This document shows, piece after piece, positions 46,056 through 60,655 of a stretch of 64,000 nt of DNA (the first letter of the stretch is position 1; every line of letters begins with the position of its first letter). The position numbers and the translations under genes were made by a program. The notes beneath the pieces are model-generated. The model was given only the letters and a program-made list of their open reading frames with translations. It ran no database searches and was not told where the DNA came from. The stretch lies in the NCBI GenBank assembly GCA_037389465.1, contig JAZARR010000175.1:992001-1056000 (forward strand). Reading direction: 5' to 3'. Origin of the DNA: Baylisascaris procyonis. Lineage: Eukaryota; Nematoda; Chromadorea; Rhabditida; Ascarididae.

Positions 46056-46257
46056 TCGGTATATGGAAAGGGTAGCGAATTCGCAACTTACAAATGAACA
46101 GCTCGTGAATTGGTTTGAACGCCGAATGAGGCCACTTTAGTGAGCCTATTCACGCAGCAAACTTTAGGACACTCCCAACGGCCATCTAACTAACTACGGT
46201 AGTGGGCCAGCCGTTTTGTTTCTGCTTATCAGACGCCCTTCCAATGAATTCAAGTAA

Positions 46258-46258
<1 letters not shown>

Positions 46259-46300
<42 letters not shown>
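46259..46300. repeat. (TA)n microsatellite near the GAD start
   Basis: About 20 TA units roughly 200 bases upstream of the glutamate decarboxylase start codon, within the likely promoter. Confidence 0.95.
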
Positions 46301-46303
<3 letters not shown>

Positions 46304-47993
46304 TTTCATCTGGTAGGAGAGCCAGAATTGAGGTCTTTTTGACTGATCAGGCATTAACGCTTGTCACTACTTAAATTTTTACACTTATTTATCTGCATCA
46401 TTTTCGCAATATTCTACCAAAACATATATCACCTCAAACACGGTACCAAGTTTACAAACACTGGAATATCATTTAAACTTGAGCATTGTCTCAGATGTCA
46501 AGTTAGGCACAGGTGATCGGTAAGTTTCAGTTCAATCCGCTTTAAATTCGGCATTGAATCCGATTTCTTTTCACCAGAAATATTGCATAAAAACAGTGAT
46601 ATAACTGTATTTACCAATTTCCTTAATTTTATTAATAAAAAACTCAGTTAAATATATATACCCTAATTTCTCATCGTAGTTCCATTCAAATTTTTTTTTC
46701 TCATATTATAATTGACGTCAATACTCTTTCAACGTTCTCTGGCAAGCCGTTGCATTAAAAAATTTGACTATTATGAAAACACTTTGCTTTAACCATTAAA
46801 TATTTACTTAACAACGGAATACAAACCGCCATATAAAATCAGTAGATCAAAGAAGTATTGCTTTCCATTTTCGATTCTTTTCGAGCAAACGAAATAGAGT
46901 GCGATCAATTTCAAAATTGTTGTTTCTTATTTGAATGAATCTGCGTTATTAAAGGCAACAAATATTGCAAATCTATGTGTATCTAATTTTTTAATGCAAA
47001 ATTTGCATAAATATGTGATATGCAATTATAGCCATTATCAAACGGAAGAAGAAGCAAATATTTCCATTGCAATACATAGAATGAATGCATTCTCTAATGC
47101 TGAAGTATACGAGAAAAGGCTTAAGAATAGACAATCTACGATTTAAGCCACATATACTTGAAGAGGCTTAAGCGTATTGCTGAAGCGAATCCCATCAACG
47201 TAACGCTTCATTGCATTCATCACTGCAAAATCAACGTAAAACTGCAATATGATTCGTTTTTGAATATTGCCGTCATTAAATTTATGCAAAAATTTTCCGT
47301 TTGTTACTTGGAGAAATGATAAAATGAATTTTTTTTTTTTAAATATTGATAATTTAAAAAAAAATTATTTAAAAATATTCCAAAAAGAAGATCATTTCCT
47401 TTCGAAAGAACTAATTTCACCTCATTACTTATAAAATATCCTCTATTGTGAATAATTTTTTGCAAATGGAATAATCAAATTTTCAGACATTATGAAATCC
47501 TTTCACTGACTTTGGATTTTCTTGGTCCACTTTTGTTATTCGCCTTTTCCTTTCATTACTTTATTATTGACACTTAGAAAGAAATAAATACCAATAATTT
47601 TCGAAGTTTTCTTAAAAGATTGTGTTAAATTTCCAGTTGAAAATTTCATTTCCAGTATAAAACCATTTCTTGAATCCCCTTTCCCCTCCCCAGCAGCAAA
47701 AAAGAGTAATACAGTAAGACTGTTTATCTTCTGCAATGAGATCATAACGTTGCAGCTACATATTTTATGTTGAAATATCATAAAAATTTATTCATTCAAG
47801 TTTATAAATAACAAATAAGCATGACATGCGCAAGAGGGATTGAAGAGGATTGCAATAAAGCATTGAAAATATTTTTGAGAAAAGCCTCTTTATAAATAAC
47901 GATGAGATTTTTCATTCATTCGCTATATATTGATGTGCTTCAGCAAAGATAACGAGTGGACATTGCGAGAAAATCGACGCACTCATGAAATAA

Positions 47994-48249
47994 TGCAATC
48001 ATTGCTGCATTGCAATTGCACAGAATCTTCTTTGCAAATAAACGACACACATGAATTTGTGTTATCACTCGTTCAAAAATGATATTCGTTTGAAGTATCA
48101 TTTACAACAATTATCAACATTATTTGTTCTTCGATTGCAATAATTGCTGCATTGCAGTTGCAAAAAAAAAAATCTTTGCAAATAAACGATACGCATAAAT
48201 TTGTGTTATCATTCGCCTTAAAATGATATCGTCTAAAATATCATCTACA
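47994..48249. repeat. Diverged tandem duplication (two copies)
   Basis: Copy 1 (47994-48106) and copy 2 (48136-48249) are offset by about 142 bases. Both contain ATTGCTGCATTGCA, then TTTGCAAATAAACGA, then ATTTGTGTTATCA and an AAATGATAT segment, in the same order with scattered substitutions. Neither is open for coding. Confidence 0.85.
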
Positions 48250-48577
48250 CTATTTAGCGCCCGATTCTGAACCCACAATCGTCTTCAATGTTCGTTTTTT
48301 TCACATTGATCAATGAATATTTTTGGTCATTTTTCGCTATCATCCGTCCAGCTAAGCACAATGCATTTGAACAAAAAAAAAAAAATCATTTTCGAAGCAA
48401 TACTTCTTGAAAAGATTTGAAGAAAACGACTTTAAAAGATATTCCTAGAGCTGCTATAATCAACTCCTAAAAGTATTAACGAGAATGAAGAAAAAAGAAT
48501 TTCAACAAATCAATAAAATTTATTTATAAGAGATTCAAATCATATTATTAAATAATTTGCGCATATCCGTAATAAAT

Positions 48578-48656
48578 CATTGAGCTTAAAATTGAGCTTA
48601 ATTGAGCTTGAGCTTAATTGAGCTTAATCCGTAATTGAGCTTAATCATTGAGCTTA
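48578..48656. repeat. Short tandem repeats of ATTGAGCTTA
   Basis: Six irregular copies of TTGAGCTTA or ATTGAGCTTA, with spacers such as ATCCGTA and ATCA. This is a locally expanded simple repeat. Confidence 0.85.
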
Positions 48657-51364
48657 CTTACTAAAATTCCATCAATCATATACATTTAAATTTGCTTAGT
48701 GATATGACTATTTCACAATATGCAAAACGTTGGCATAGAAATTCGCATTAAAAATTTACACACCAAAAATTGAATTTATTATACAAAATGCAAATTTTGC
48801 GGTTTACTACTTACTCTCCTGTTACGCTGATGGCTTTTTCATTATTTTCGCTTCAAAAATAATGAGAAACACTTAGAAAAATATTTATAATTTTTTAAAA
48901 TGCTTTAGCTTTTGTTATTTTTTAAATTTTATTATTGTCATGTTATTATTATATTTTATTTCTTATGTTATTATTTTATTATCCTAATTTTATGAAAATC
49001 CTTTCGTTTTTTTTTTCTTTTCAAAATTGAATTTCCCATTTTTCTTGTATGTGTGTATTCGCTGATAAGAAGTTTCAAAGCTGTTTAAATGCTTTATTGA
49101 CGACTGACTACTCAATGCACTCATACGCACGCAAAACACACGTTATGCACGAATGCTTCATACGTGCACTTAGCTCTATGTAAGAAAGAAAAAATTCCAC
49201 CGCAGTAATCGCAGTAATTTTATGAAGCATTCCGACGTGCCTAGCAGCTCTTCGACCGTATCGTATGATCGAATACTTTAGTGTTTCATCGATGCGATCC
49301 CAATTATTATAGTACTAGTAGATTCGATACTACCAAAGCATAGCGTATCCTCCTTCCCTAGGTTTAACATTCAATATACTTCAATACACATTGAAAAAAC
49401 AACAAATTCTCTCTCTCTACCTCTAACTTCATTATTTACGTGTGAAGTCGGGAATCTGGGTTACCTCTATGGTATTTTTGGGTGAAACTGGGAAGCTCGG
49501 CTCTTGAAATTGCGATATTATCGTAAATTTTTGTCGACCAGTAGCTATTTACTGCTTTCCACCTTTGATCCAAGAACCATCCTCCACATACAATTGCTTC
49601 CTCACCCTCCTCCCCATGTTTTAATCTCCCCGATCCTCACTTCAGGCTCACGGCATGAAGGCAATTCGCAATTTCAATACATCTTGAAGATGACCATACG
49701 GAAGCCTTTAGAGAATAACCATTTGTACGCTTGTTGCCTACACGGAAATTAATTTACAGTTAAAATGTATTAACATCAAACATTTATAAATTGGTACGTT
49801 ATGAACGGCTGCTCAACAAACATTTATACTTATTGCAGTTGTTTATGAATAAATTGCAATCTCTTCAAATGTATTATTGCAATTATTGAACAACAACTTA
49901 TTGAGAAGCTGACTTTATTTTTAACCGGATATTTTAGAATAGACAAAACTATCGATTGCAATTACTGCAAAATCGATCGATTTCAATAACAAATAAAAAT
50001 TCAAGCAAAAAGGTAGTAAAGATGAGTCAACAGTGTTTTTTCAAAAGAGAGACAAAAAAAAAACCATTACATCTGTCAATAATGATGTCTTAATAAGAGA
50101 AAGCTGTCAAATAAATTTGCGCTAAGGTGAACGTGCTATACGATAATTGACAAAAGAAAAGCAAGCAAATCGTGCACATTCAACCAACTAGGCGAGATAA
50201 TATTTTCCACCAGCATGTATTTTAAAAAATCGAAAAGGAAATAAATTTTCAAAAAAAAATTTTTTCAAAAATTCGTTTTCAATACTATAGTAGGATATGC
50301 ACACTTATAACATATATGCATTTCCATAATAACAATATGCTACTTGCATAACTGTTGCCTTAAAATCACAACCATAATAGATAACGGGTAGAGGGATGGG
50401 GATTGTATGATTGAGATGTAATGTCCTTAATAAATGCCACTATTTGCTCTTCTAAACGCTAATGCTATAACATCGCATGTTTACCTACATGAATATTTAA
50501 ATTTCATATTAAAACTTGTTTAAAAAATGCACTATATTCGTAATGAAAAAACTCTCACCTTTATGTGAATTAAAGCACCAATAAAAATGATCTCTTCTAT
50601 GTAATTACTAGCAAAACATAGCTCCATCATAGGTAGTAAAATAAGGTTTGCGCCTAAACAACGTATATCAAATGAAATTTACTCCCAATTATATTCATAT
50701 TAGAAAGGAGATGCAATCTCTCAACACCGATGCGATGCTATCTGACAGATAGTCAGCCAGGTGTTTATAACATTATCAGTGATCGAAGAGAATCTCAACT
50801 AATCGTTGTAAATAAGAAGCTGGTAGGACGAATCTGAATAAAATCTTATTAAAGAGCTATAAATTCCAAGATAATACAACGAAAGAACCCTTAAAACGTT
50901 TGGAAAGAGATATATGAGCAAGGAAAATTCTAATAAAAATAAATATGCGAATAACATTGATTCTTATATATGCTGTTCGTTTATATTTTTGCATAAAACA
51001 ATCTTTGCTAACAAACAGCCCTGCCTCCTCACTGCTTTCCCCTCCTCTTCCCTATTCCTCTCCGCGGCTTCCAGAGAGCATGGTTGATATTTTCTAAATG
51101 GATCACAACTTTCAATTAATAGATACAATATCAGCGTATATAAGCTTCAAGCTATATGCAATGTATGAATATAAATAGCAATATGTCTAAGGATAATGAA
51201 ATTTTCTTCATTTGATTTGTTTTAGTTGAAGGTAACTTGGAAAAAATCATCGGTAAAGTTATTTCTATGGTCCAAATTGGAGGAAAAAAGACGGCTGAGG
51301 CAAATATTTTACAGTATTTTGTTCTAAAATATTAAGGTACTAATTTTTATAACAATTTTGAAAT

Positions 51365-51366
<2 letters not shown>

Positions 51367-51401
<35 letters not shown>
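51367..51401. repeat. (TA)n microsatellite
   Basis: About 17 TA units in the 3' flank of the VMP1 gene. Confidence 0.95.
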
Positions 51402-51403
<2 letters not shown>

Positions 51404-51962
51404 CAGCAAGAAAATCCGAATTAAATTTTTGCATCCCTATAATTAACTAATCCATCCTCCATAATGCACTTTATTCCCCTTTGACAGTCGTTGTGAAAGC
51501 TTGTCTTTTCAATATAGAAAAGAGAAAATTCATTTAGAAAACTTGAAAGTTTTTTTAAAACAATAGATGTCCTGTTCTTTTAAGCCCCGAACGTGCCACA
51601 GTGTGAAGAGTGACCCTTTTTGCATTTATCCATTTACCCATAGCATAAAAGTCTAAGCGAAACTTGATAACAAGTCTAACCGTCTGCAATATAACGAAAA
51701 AAAAAAGAAAGAGAACAGCCACCATACCCACAGAGAACATTGATAATAAGCCACCTATTCAAATAAGCTCGGTGAATCCGAGGATTTTCAAAGATCCTTC
51801 AATGACCGATTAAGAATTACCACAAGAAATGGCGGAAAATAATCTCGACGATTTTTTATTTCTTCGAAAACTTTCCACATTTATTATATTGAAATTACCT
51901 CTAGCCCAAGGCGGCAGCAATGCATCTTCAAGTAGTAATAGAATCCTGTGAACACTTCAGCC

Positions 51963-51982
51963 ACCCACCCCATCCCCCTCCC
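51963..51982 (-). repeat. C-rich strip; quadruplex motif on minus strand
   Basis: C runs of 3, 4, 5 and 3 are separated by A, AT and T. On the minus strand this is a compact four-tract G-quadruplex motif with 1-2 nt loops, some 420 bases past the VMP1 stop codon on the transcribed RNA strand. Confidence 0.7.
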
Positions 51983-52399
51983 TCTCATATCTTAAACGTA
52001 GTGTAAATCATGAATCGAAATCACAACATTCATGCAGCGTACTGCACTTCGTTCACAAATCTTAGCAATCAATAATATAATGCAATAATTTAAAAAAAAA
52101 AAACAGTAAATTAAAGACGCGAAACCAGCGTATACAAAGGAAATACACGCGTGCATGAGATGAACCGATATAACAATACCACATCCAGTCGACTATCCAC
52201 TATAGCACAAATCGACAACCTTGTTTGTCCGATATTCAGAACGAAATTCAATAAACGAATTACCTATCTTTCTCAATTAGTAATCCCATCCCTCATCAAT
52301 AAGGTCTTCAAAACTGTAAATTAAACTTAAAAAACCCGTCAAATTTATGGACCAAGGATCAAAGCTGCCTAATAATGTGCTATAGCTTTAATGAAACGA

Positions 52400-55300
52400 C
52401 TAGCCAAGCTTCTTCTTGCGTTCGTCGCATAAACGTTTATGCCATTTTTGTGCGAGTGAATTGAAGATCGATACAAGAAACCATATAATCATCCCAGTTA
52501 CGAGAATCTGTAGACATTGTTGCAACCAATTCGCTCCCTGAAATATAAAACTACTAAAATTGCATATGCAAATTTTTGCAATTAATTAGAGCAAAAAGCA
52601 AAATTACTAATAAACGTAATATGAAAATAAGAAAAAGAGAAGAAAAACAAAAGAAAAAAATCTAGAAAATTTTTTCTGCCATATGATCGGCTGCGGTTGT
52701 AATCGAGTTCAGGTATTCAGTTTAAGGATATGACCTCAACAACTGTGGTAGGCTCATGAGAAATCAACGATAACTACAGCTCGTGTATAATAAATTTCAG
52801 AAATTTTTTTCCAGAAATTGAGATGAACGACGCGACAATGATTGGCGTATTATGAGTTTATAATCTTTCAAAGAAATTGATGAATTGCCTTCCGGAAGTG
52901 TTAATTTTTCAAATATCTGTGCCCAATATCTAGGGATAACGCTGCCGGCAACTCAAGCTTTTGCAGGGTCTGTCGCCATAGTTCTTGACTCTTCTGAAAC
53001 ATCTACAAGGAATTGTGAGGTAAATTGAGTTATACCATATCATTTCTACTCAAAATTGCTACACCTTTCGCGTTTGCGTGTGAAGTCTTACGGCTGGTTA
53101 GTTATGCTGGGGGCTTCCTTGCTATAGGGAGCAAATACCAGGCAAAGTGGCTCGTATAAATATTCTCATAGCCACGTTCCATCACAGAAATAATTGGACT
53201 TCGACGATGCCCCCTACCATGGATTTAACCGAATTTAGTTTCCAACAAAGAATAGATACCACCTCAATTAGCTTTGATCATTTAATACGTAGGGTGATAT
53301 TAAACTGTAATGGAAAATTGCATCCCACGTAGTGACCTATGCACACCCAGTACGATTCTTTCTGAAGAAAAAACCAAATTTTTTTTCGGTGGTAAAAGCC
53401 GAGAACAAAATAAATTTAAAGACAAATGAAATAAGTGGAATTACCGGCTCTCCAATCGTCCCTGGTTGATGATGGAGTTTTGTTTTCTGATGTGCAAAGA
53501 AATCCTTCAGAGGAGTTTGTAGATATACACCCACATATGGCACCAATCTGAATACCAATTTATTCATTAACGCAAATACACAATCCATGCACAGAAAAAA
53601 GTTCGTTATTAATTTATTTCATTTTTTAATGAAAATATTCAAATATGTAAATTTCGAACTTCATCCGTTGCATAAAACGACCATCAGATCAAAATTTTGC
53701 AGTTTTACGTAAAATTTACTATTGCATCAAACGATGAAATCTTTTTCAACAACCTCGGATGTTAAAAGAAATCAATAAAATCCTTTAGCAAATGCATGAC
53801 AAAAGATTAATGCAAACTCGGAAACAGAAAAAGATCATTGCAAATTTAAGCCAAAAAAAGCAGAAAAAAAAACGACTCACTTGAGATGATTTATAAGATT
53901 TTCCACATGCTGTTCGCTAAATGCAAGCACCACAAAGAGCATCTGAAAGCAGCGAAATTAATATTATTGATGCAAGATGAGTAAAAAGAAGTACTCGCGC
54001 AAATGGAATTCGACCATTCTGCGCCGATCTTTGGCGAGTGGACGCACTCTCAGGTGATCACGTGATATAGCACACTACATACCTCGATATGTGCACGCAT
54101 GTACTATGCATACTATACAACTATATGTAAACTTAGAAAAAAGCTAAAGGCACTCCTTATGTCGTCATACGTGAGTACGCCTCACATCATCCTCATTCTT
54201 CGTTTTGACCCTGATCGCATCATAATGCGAAGATTAATTATCACTTTCGACCAACAAATTCGCTCACTTATCAAGAGTTCTTCGTTATGACAGTCATACA
54301 AGAAAAAAACAAAACTAGAGGATAATCGTTAATCAAGCTTGATTTATGCAAAAATGCATAATGCTCCCGTATTTAATACAACATGTTAAATAAAACTTTC
54401 AATGAATATAGTCGTTCACTATCCCTTCTTTAATTTATTTAATTAGTGGTTGTGTGCGCCAAATCGACACATCTCTGCAAAAATATTCGTTGTTACAATT
54501 AAAATCATTAGAATAAATTTAAAAAAAAAAAAAGATGTGAAAAGATTAAAATGTTATTAATCAATACGAGTAGTCAGAGTACTGATAAGTGTGCTATGCC
54601 AACTAATCTAGAATATTGATATCAGTGGAAAACACTGAGAGCAAAATCCCATAAAACGCATTGACTTCATTTCACATATATATATATATAAGAAAAGAAC
54701 GGTATATCTGCTGTTTTTTTAGTATTTCGACGACTGCTTCCTACTATAAATCAACCGCAGAGTAGAAGATAGAAACCAATTCTAACTGATGTGTGATAAC
54801 CTCTTCAGCACAATCAGTGATCACCTTCATACAAATACACTTTAACAACACAGTAAACTGCAATAACTCAACGTTCCACTCACCTGTACGTGCATTTTCA
54901 CGATCGCTTTACCAATAAGTGTTGCACCGAAAAACGTCCAGAATGGAACCAGAAAGTGACCACAAGTAATTCCCGCCAGGTCGAAAAACGGGTTCGGCAC
55001 CTGTTTTCAAGATTCACATAGTTGATAAGCGACGAACACAAAACCCAATAAATACCATTTCAAGGATACTCTCTATGAAACAAATTACATGAGTAACATA
55101 ACATCTTAATTTTAAAGCAAATATACTCGAATTTATTTTCTCCTAGCAGATTATCCACTTAAACACAACGAACAAAATGTTAAACCTTTGATATCACATT
55201 ATTCTTAATAGCAACCTAAACAATACTCGAACGACTTAGCGAAAAAATCCACAACACACAACTCTCATGCATCAATAACGGTGGCCTAATCTCTTTTGTT

Positions 55301-58300
55301 TTTGAAAGTCTCTAATTGTGAATATCCATAAAACCATTCAAATAACAATATATTTTGCTGAAAAAAATCGACAGAATAAACTAACGGAAGCAAAAACGAG
55401 AATGCCCGGAAAGCCGACATGTGAGACGATTCTTTCGGTGAAACTTTTTAGGCGATCCGAAAACGATGGTCCTTGATCTTTGGGTTTTGTGCTTTTTATG
55501 TAAGCGATAAACTCTCTGCAAAATTTGTCATTTACAACAATAATAAATCAGCTTTGCTTTTGTTTTCTCCCAACGTCATTACAACTACGCTACTAGAATC
55601 ACTAAATTAATAGATCTTTCAATGCTTAATTCGAATGAAAAATGAAAGGTAGACGATCAAAAAAAAAACAAAACAGCATCAACAAGAATAACAACAAAAA
55701 GAGATCTTTAATCCACTGATCAGATATTAAAAAAAGAGGATAAGATATCACCTCCTGAAGAAGTTAATTTAAATAAATCTCACCGATATTCCTCGTCATC
55801 GGGTTCTTCTCCGGAAATTCTGGCCGCCTTTGCCATAAAATATGGCGGAAGTTCACCAAGAGCTGTTCCTGCACCCCACATTAACGACTCGAATCGAACC
55901 TTCATAAATAACAGCTCGATAAAAAATAAGCAAAGAACTTAGCCCACTTCCAAGGAAGAAACAAATGAATTTGAACAACTATTTCGCGCAATTTGCATAT
56001 AATTAAAAATTTATTAACTGCATCGTGTAGCATCGCCTAATTAAAAGAAAACGCTTTTAACAAACATAACCATAAATGAAGTTCATAAGAATCCAAAAAG
56101 AGTTGTCTTCATCACTCCGCTTTTCGACTGTAAATCCACATCCTAGGAAACTTTGATCAATAAAGAAAAAAAAACGAAACACAGATAGATAGCATGCTTA
56201 TATTAGGAATATTAACTCACTTTGGACATGATCGCCCATAAAGTTATAACAGCTTTCCCAACAAGATCCTCATCATTCGGAGGGCAGACTATCCTGAAAT
56301 AAAGGAATTCCGGAAATGAAAACAACAAATCGCGCTAATCATTTCCAAAAAAAAGAATTGGTCACGTAAGAAACATCTTTGCAGTATACCTTCGTGACAA
56401 AGATTTACAATGTCATTCGACGATGGTAGAAAAAGAAAATGCAGCGTCAAAAATTTTTTAATGGAAAAAAGTGCGAAAAAATTTGATAACGGGATGTAAC
56501 TGCTTATTTTATATGCACGATAGGCTATATAAGGTTAATGAGTGATTGCTTCCAGATCGAAAAAATAAAAATATCAGCAATGCAATGAATCTCCTCAAAC
56601 GTAAAACACCTATGAGCATAACCTGAAGATTAATAAGGTGATAAAACATCATTGGCAAGCTCTACTATTTTTCGGAGTTCAAGACCAATGTCACATTTTC
56701 TTAAAGAAACCAGCGGTATCCCAAGTGCATATATCCATTGTACGCATATCAGTGTCAGAATTTCTTTTTTCGTCAATCATCGAACAAATCAATATAACAA
56801 ACGTCTACCTGTCCGGGTAGGGTGGCTCGGGGAAGTCCAACGAATTGCATTCATAGGCAGCTAGTGTCACTGAAGCAATATGTGGGCCCTTAAAATATAA
56901 GAATATATAAGAAAGTCGGCACCAAGAATTGCCACTTCTACAGTACTGTTAATAAAAACTCAATAAACACGTAAATTTGACAAAATATTCGTCAACAAAA
57001 ATTCCAATTCCAGTCGATGAACAGCAAACAATGGGATATTTCTGCTTCATCTCAACACAGAATGGTATTAATGGTTCAAAAACTACAATTACAAACAAAT
57101 TTATACATTATTGTTAGGGATGAAATACGAGAGCATGAAAGGGCGCAAATGACGTTACAAAAGTAATAAATCGGCTGGGACTAAAAAGAATATAACTGCA
57201 TAACACAACATCTCAATGAAATGCTGACAATCAGAAGTTCGAAAATGATATCTTCTATTGTATGATTCAGTATTGCCAACAAGAATAGGCATGCATTAGA
57301 TCGATAAATGAAGATGTTTTCATAATAAACAAACCAAATAAAGTATGAATGTATGTAGACCAGTGCCAAGTCCCACCGAAGAAAGCACACCGAGACCAAT
57401 CCAATAAAAGCAGAGAATAATACGTTTCTCAAATTTATGTACGTATTTTTGATGAACACCTGGCATATAGTAACTGTAGATGAGTGCCGCACAGGTAGCT
57501 AACGTCAACACAACGCATATTTTGTGTTGCCAAAGACTGCAAATGAATACCTCCAGTAATTTATATAATTATATTTATTACTAGGCTCATTTTCTTGGAA
57601 TAATATCACTTTTGAGCATAAGTATAGCTCAAATTGTTCGAAGGAACAAAAAATGACGCAACACCTAGGTAGACTAATGAATCGTGGATAGCCGGAAATC
57701 ATCGTTCCATACCAATTACTCCCCGTAGTTCCGCCTCCTGTTTAACTCGTGATTTATGCTCTCAAAATCACCGCACTATTCGGCTCGCAAAATTTCACCT
57801 TTCCCTGTTTCAGGTCTTAAAAAACGTGAAACAAAATTTCTTCACTGCAATTAATTTATGTTAGTAGCATAAGAAATCCTAAGCGAAAGAGCAACACATA
57901 TCAACTACACCTCTATCGTATCATTCGGTTCACATTATGTCTTGCCATATGGGATCATTGCACATTCCTTAGAACAATACAGCGAAGGAATAAAAATTAA
58001 ACGAATTAAAAAAGCCGAAAAAAAAATCAAAAATCAGAACGTCTAGTAATAAGATGCCAACTTAGGTTCATTCTTATAGCTTACAAATCTTAGGCTCATT
58101 TCTAGAGGTTAATGTTATCCTCTCTAATCTTCAGTTTTGCCTATACAGAAATTAAAAGAATTCCTTAGTAGATCAAACAAGAACAACAAACAACCTAAAC
58201 AAACAACAACTTACTAATATGTGAACTCAACGAGAAGTTGGAGAATCTCTCTAATAGCATAACAGGTCGTTTGAATTGGCCTCGACCATAGCACTATTCT

Positions 58301-59222
58301 TCTTCGCTCAAGCCTGTTCAACGTATTTATTGAAGGACTTGGCACTAAGCCACGTCCGCTGGGCTTCATATAATAATCCCTGTAAAGTAAAAATAATTAA
58401 ATGCCTGAAGTTGTTATATGATTAATGTCACAAAGGGAATTTGAAAATGCTACAAGACAACATTTCAAAAACGCTTAAAAGGTTATTCGTGACTAAAATC
58501 CTTCCTAAAAAACTGTCAGTAAGAGAGCACACGCATGATGCCACTTCATTAGATCAAACATTAAATAACTCTAACAGTGCTGATGAATTTATCCAAGAGT
58601 CAATTATTACCAAAAAAAATGCAAATTGGTTTGTTTGTAAAAGTGATAATGACTACGATCAATCTAAGAATAGTGCTTTCTCACCAATAGCAACATTTTA
58701 AGAACGTCGCAAATTTTGCATATAAACTAAACTCTACTATAATATGCAAATTTATCTTGTTTACTACTATTCACAGAATATACTCATCTCTCAATTCATA
58801 CTTAAAATGCAATCTTTGTGACGAACACCTTCAATAGCATCAAAAATAATACTAAAATTTACCCTATTCCTAGATTCACTCAAAGTTTACTTAATATTCC
58901 TTAGTTTAGCAGTGAATTCATCACCACCGAATACCTTTCCATATAATTCACAATTATTCCGCAAAGGAAAATGCATGCTCTTATTAAAAAATATTCGATT
59001 TCAAAACATTCGAACAAGTCGCTATATACCCGAATTTTGTTTTAATAAAAAAAGGTGTGCCAAAAAAATGAAAATAGAATACCCGCTTTGTTTCGATGAG
59101 CCATCGAAAGTGACTTGTTTGACTGAACTTGATGATGGATTAGTTGGGAATGAATTAGTTGTTGTTGACTCCTCATGAAGCCGATTATATCCATTGTTAT
59201 TATTCTTCTTTTTACGGCCCAT
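52400..59222 (-). CDS. epg-3: VMP1 / EPG-3, ER autophagy membrane protein
   Basis: ER multi-pass protein of the DedA/VTT (SNARE-associated) superfamily, a phospholipid scramblase needed for autophagosome formation and ER contact control. Eleven exons, in coding order: 59222-59083, 58379-58215, 57536-57335, 56888-56809, 56293-56221, 55899-55784, 55515-55386, 55000-54884, 53942-53881, 53547-53445, 52537-52400. They total 1,326 nt, 441 aa plus TAG, slightly longer than human VMP1 (406 aa). All junctions are GT-AG and in phase. Family landmarks are [41 protein letters not shown], the [12 protein letters not shown] motif, EPDDEEY, and the VTT core [20 protein letters not shown] with [17 protein letters not shown]. 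The C-terminus is basic, ending KKKLG, as in cytosolic tails of ER proteins. The N-terminus is low-complexity (KKKNNNN, then TTTN and PSSSS) and poorly conserved. Exon 1 follows an AATTACAG acceptor, suggesting spliced-leader addition; the first ATG after it was chosen. Confidence 0.95.
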
Positions 59223-60655
59223 CTCACGATTCTGTTGTCTCAACCGGCCTGTAATTAACTATATAATCTTCGTTCATGTATCACGCTATACAACTATAAA
59301 AGCGCTCTTGCTGTTTGAATTGTGCAAATCAATGCAACATTTCTAAAGAAAATCTGCTCATATATCTGTTGTAGGATGATATTAATATGCTGGATATCCC
59401 AATATGCTGTATATCCCCTTTCTTGATTCTCTTTGCCTATAAAGTTGAAACTGAAACAGCTCTTATCAAAAGCCAAAAACGTTTAATTCTTCCTTGGATT
59501 TCCAAAATTTCCGGCTGAAGTACGAGATGCGAAAAGAGCGGAAGACGGAGTATTTAAGGGGAGCAGATGAAGGGGGATGTGAGAAGCGGAGGGGTGGGTC
59601 TAACATTAATTCAGTGATGTCACGGATAATAGGGAAAGCATGAGGGTGGAGAAAGAGGAGACGGTTATGAAGGTCACAATTTCCAAGCGGATATATTTTG
59701 AAAGAAATAGTTTTCATGATGATTAGATTTTCCCAAAAATGGAAATTTTCACTCCAAAAACAGAATTTTCCAAAATTGGTATTGAAATCAAATCATTGCC
59801 TCACCTCGAAATCAATTTTTGATCTTTTCACGTGCACAGTTTAAACAGCAAGAATAGCGCTACATTCAATGGCAAAAAAAGAGAAAAATTTGACGATATA
59901 AAAAAAAGACAAAACGTGCAGTTTAGCTGATAGTTACATCAACAACTATTGTAAGGAAGGATTAAACTATCAACATATCACAAATGGGTTGGAAAAATGT
60001 TAGGAAAGAAACCAAAGAAACCCCACGAGTTGGTTGTTGTGGAGCGGAAATATCTTTCAAATCATGGAACGTTTCCCCGATTCCATGGGATCTTATAGGT
60101 TTTTGAGGAATGACTTTTAATTTCTCAATTTTTTCTCACTATTATCTGGAATTGGTGATATCAATTTTTTCCTCAATTTTTCTTCCCGGTGGTATTCAAA
60201 AATCAGTGGGGTTTCAACTCTCGTCTAAAGTTTAATGTTTTCCAAAAGGTTTATTGAATGGATTTCACATTCGCTAAACACGAATATCGACTTTAATTTT
60301 GACTAGTTGCAAGGTATTTCTCCAAGTTTGAGATGCGCACGGAATCTTAGGCCTCTCCCCCCATAAGGCTTGAGGGCCAAAGTCATAAGCCTTCATCAAA
60401 ACCTGCCAGGGGAATTTTTTGGATAAGTCCAAGACTAATCCCAAGTTGATCCTTGAATGTGGGCATTCTCAACAGGTGTAAGGCCATTAATAAATTGCTC
60501 CCTATAGCAATGGGAGGTGAAGGGGGGAGGGGACGAGGGAAGAGTAGGCGGCCATTAAGTAACATTTTTCATCAATTTCGTTTGTGCTGCAGAATCTGCT
60601 TGGCGGTTCACTAATGAACAAAGATCCGTCGAGGAGATTTTCATAAAAAATTTCC

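Larger units (their letters stand above)
46056..52399. other. Intergenic region: GAD 5' flank and VMP1 3' flank
   Basis: Both flanking genes are on the minus strand, so this holds the GAD promoter (low coordinates) and the VMP1 3' UTR (high coordinates). I see no gene. It contains (TA)n tracts at 46259-46300 and 51367-51401, a diverged tandem duplication at 47994-48249, an ATTGAGCTTA repeat cluster near 48578-48656 and a C-rich strip at 51963-51982. A plus-strand open frame at 46931-47146 has no family signature. Confidence 0.55.

Noticed and set aside
53147..53332. Plus-strand open frame inside a VMP1 intron
   Set aside because: No splice partners, no motif, opposite strand to the gene.
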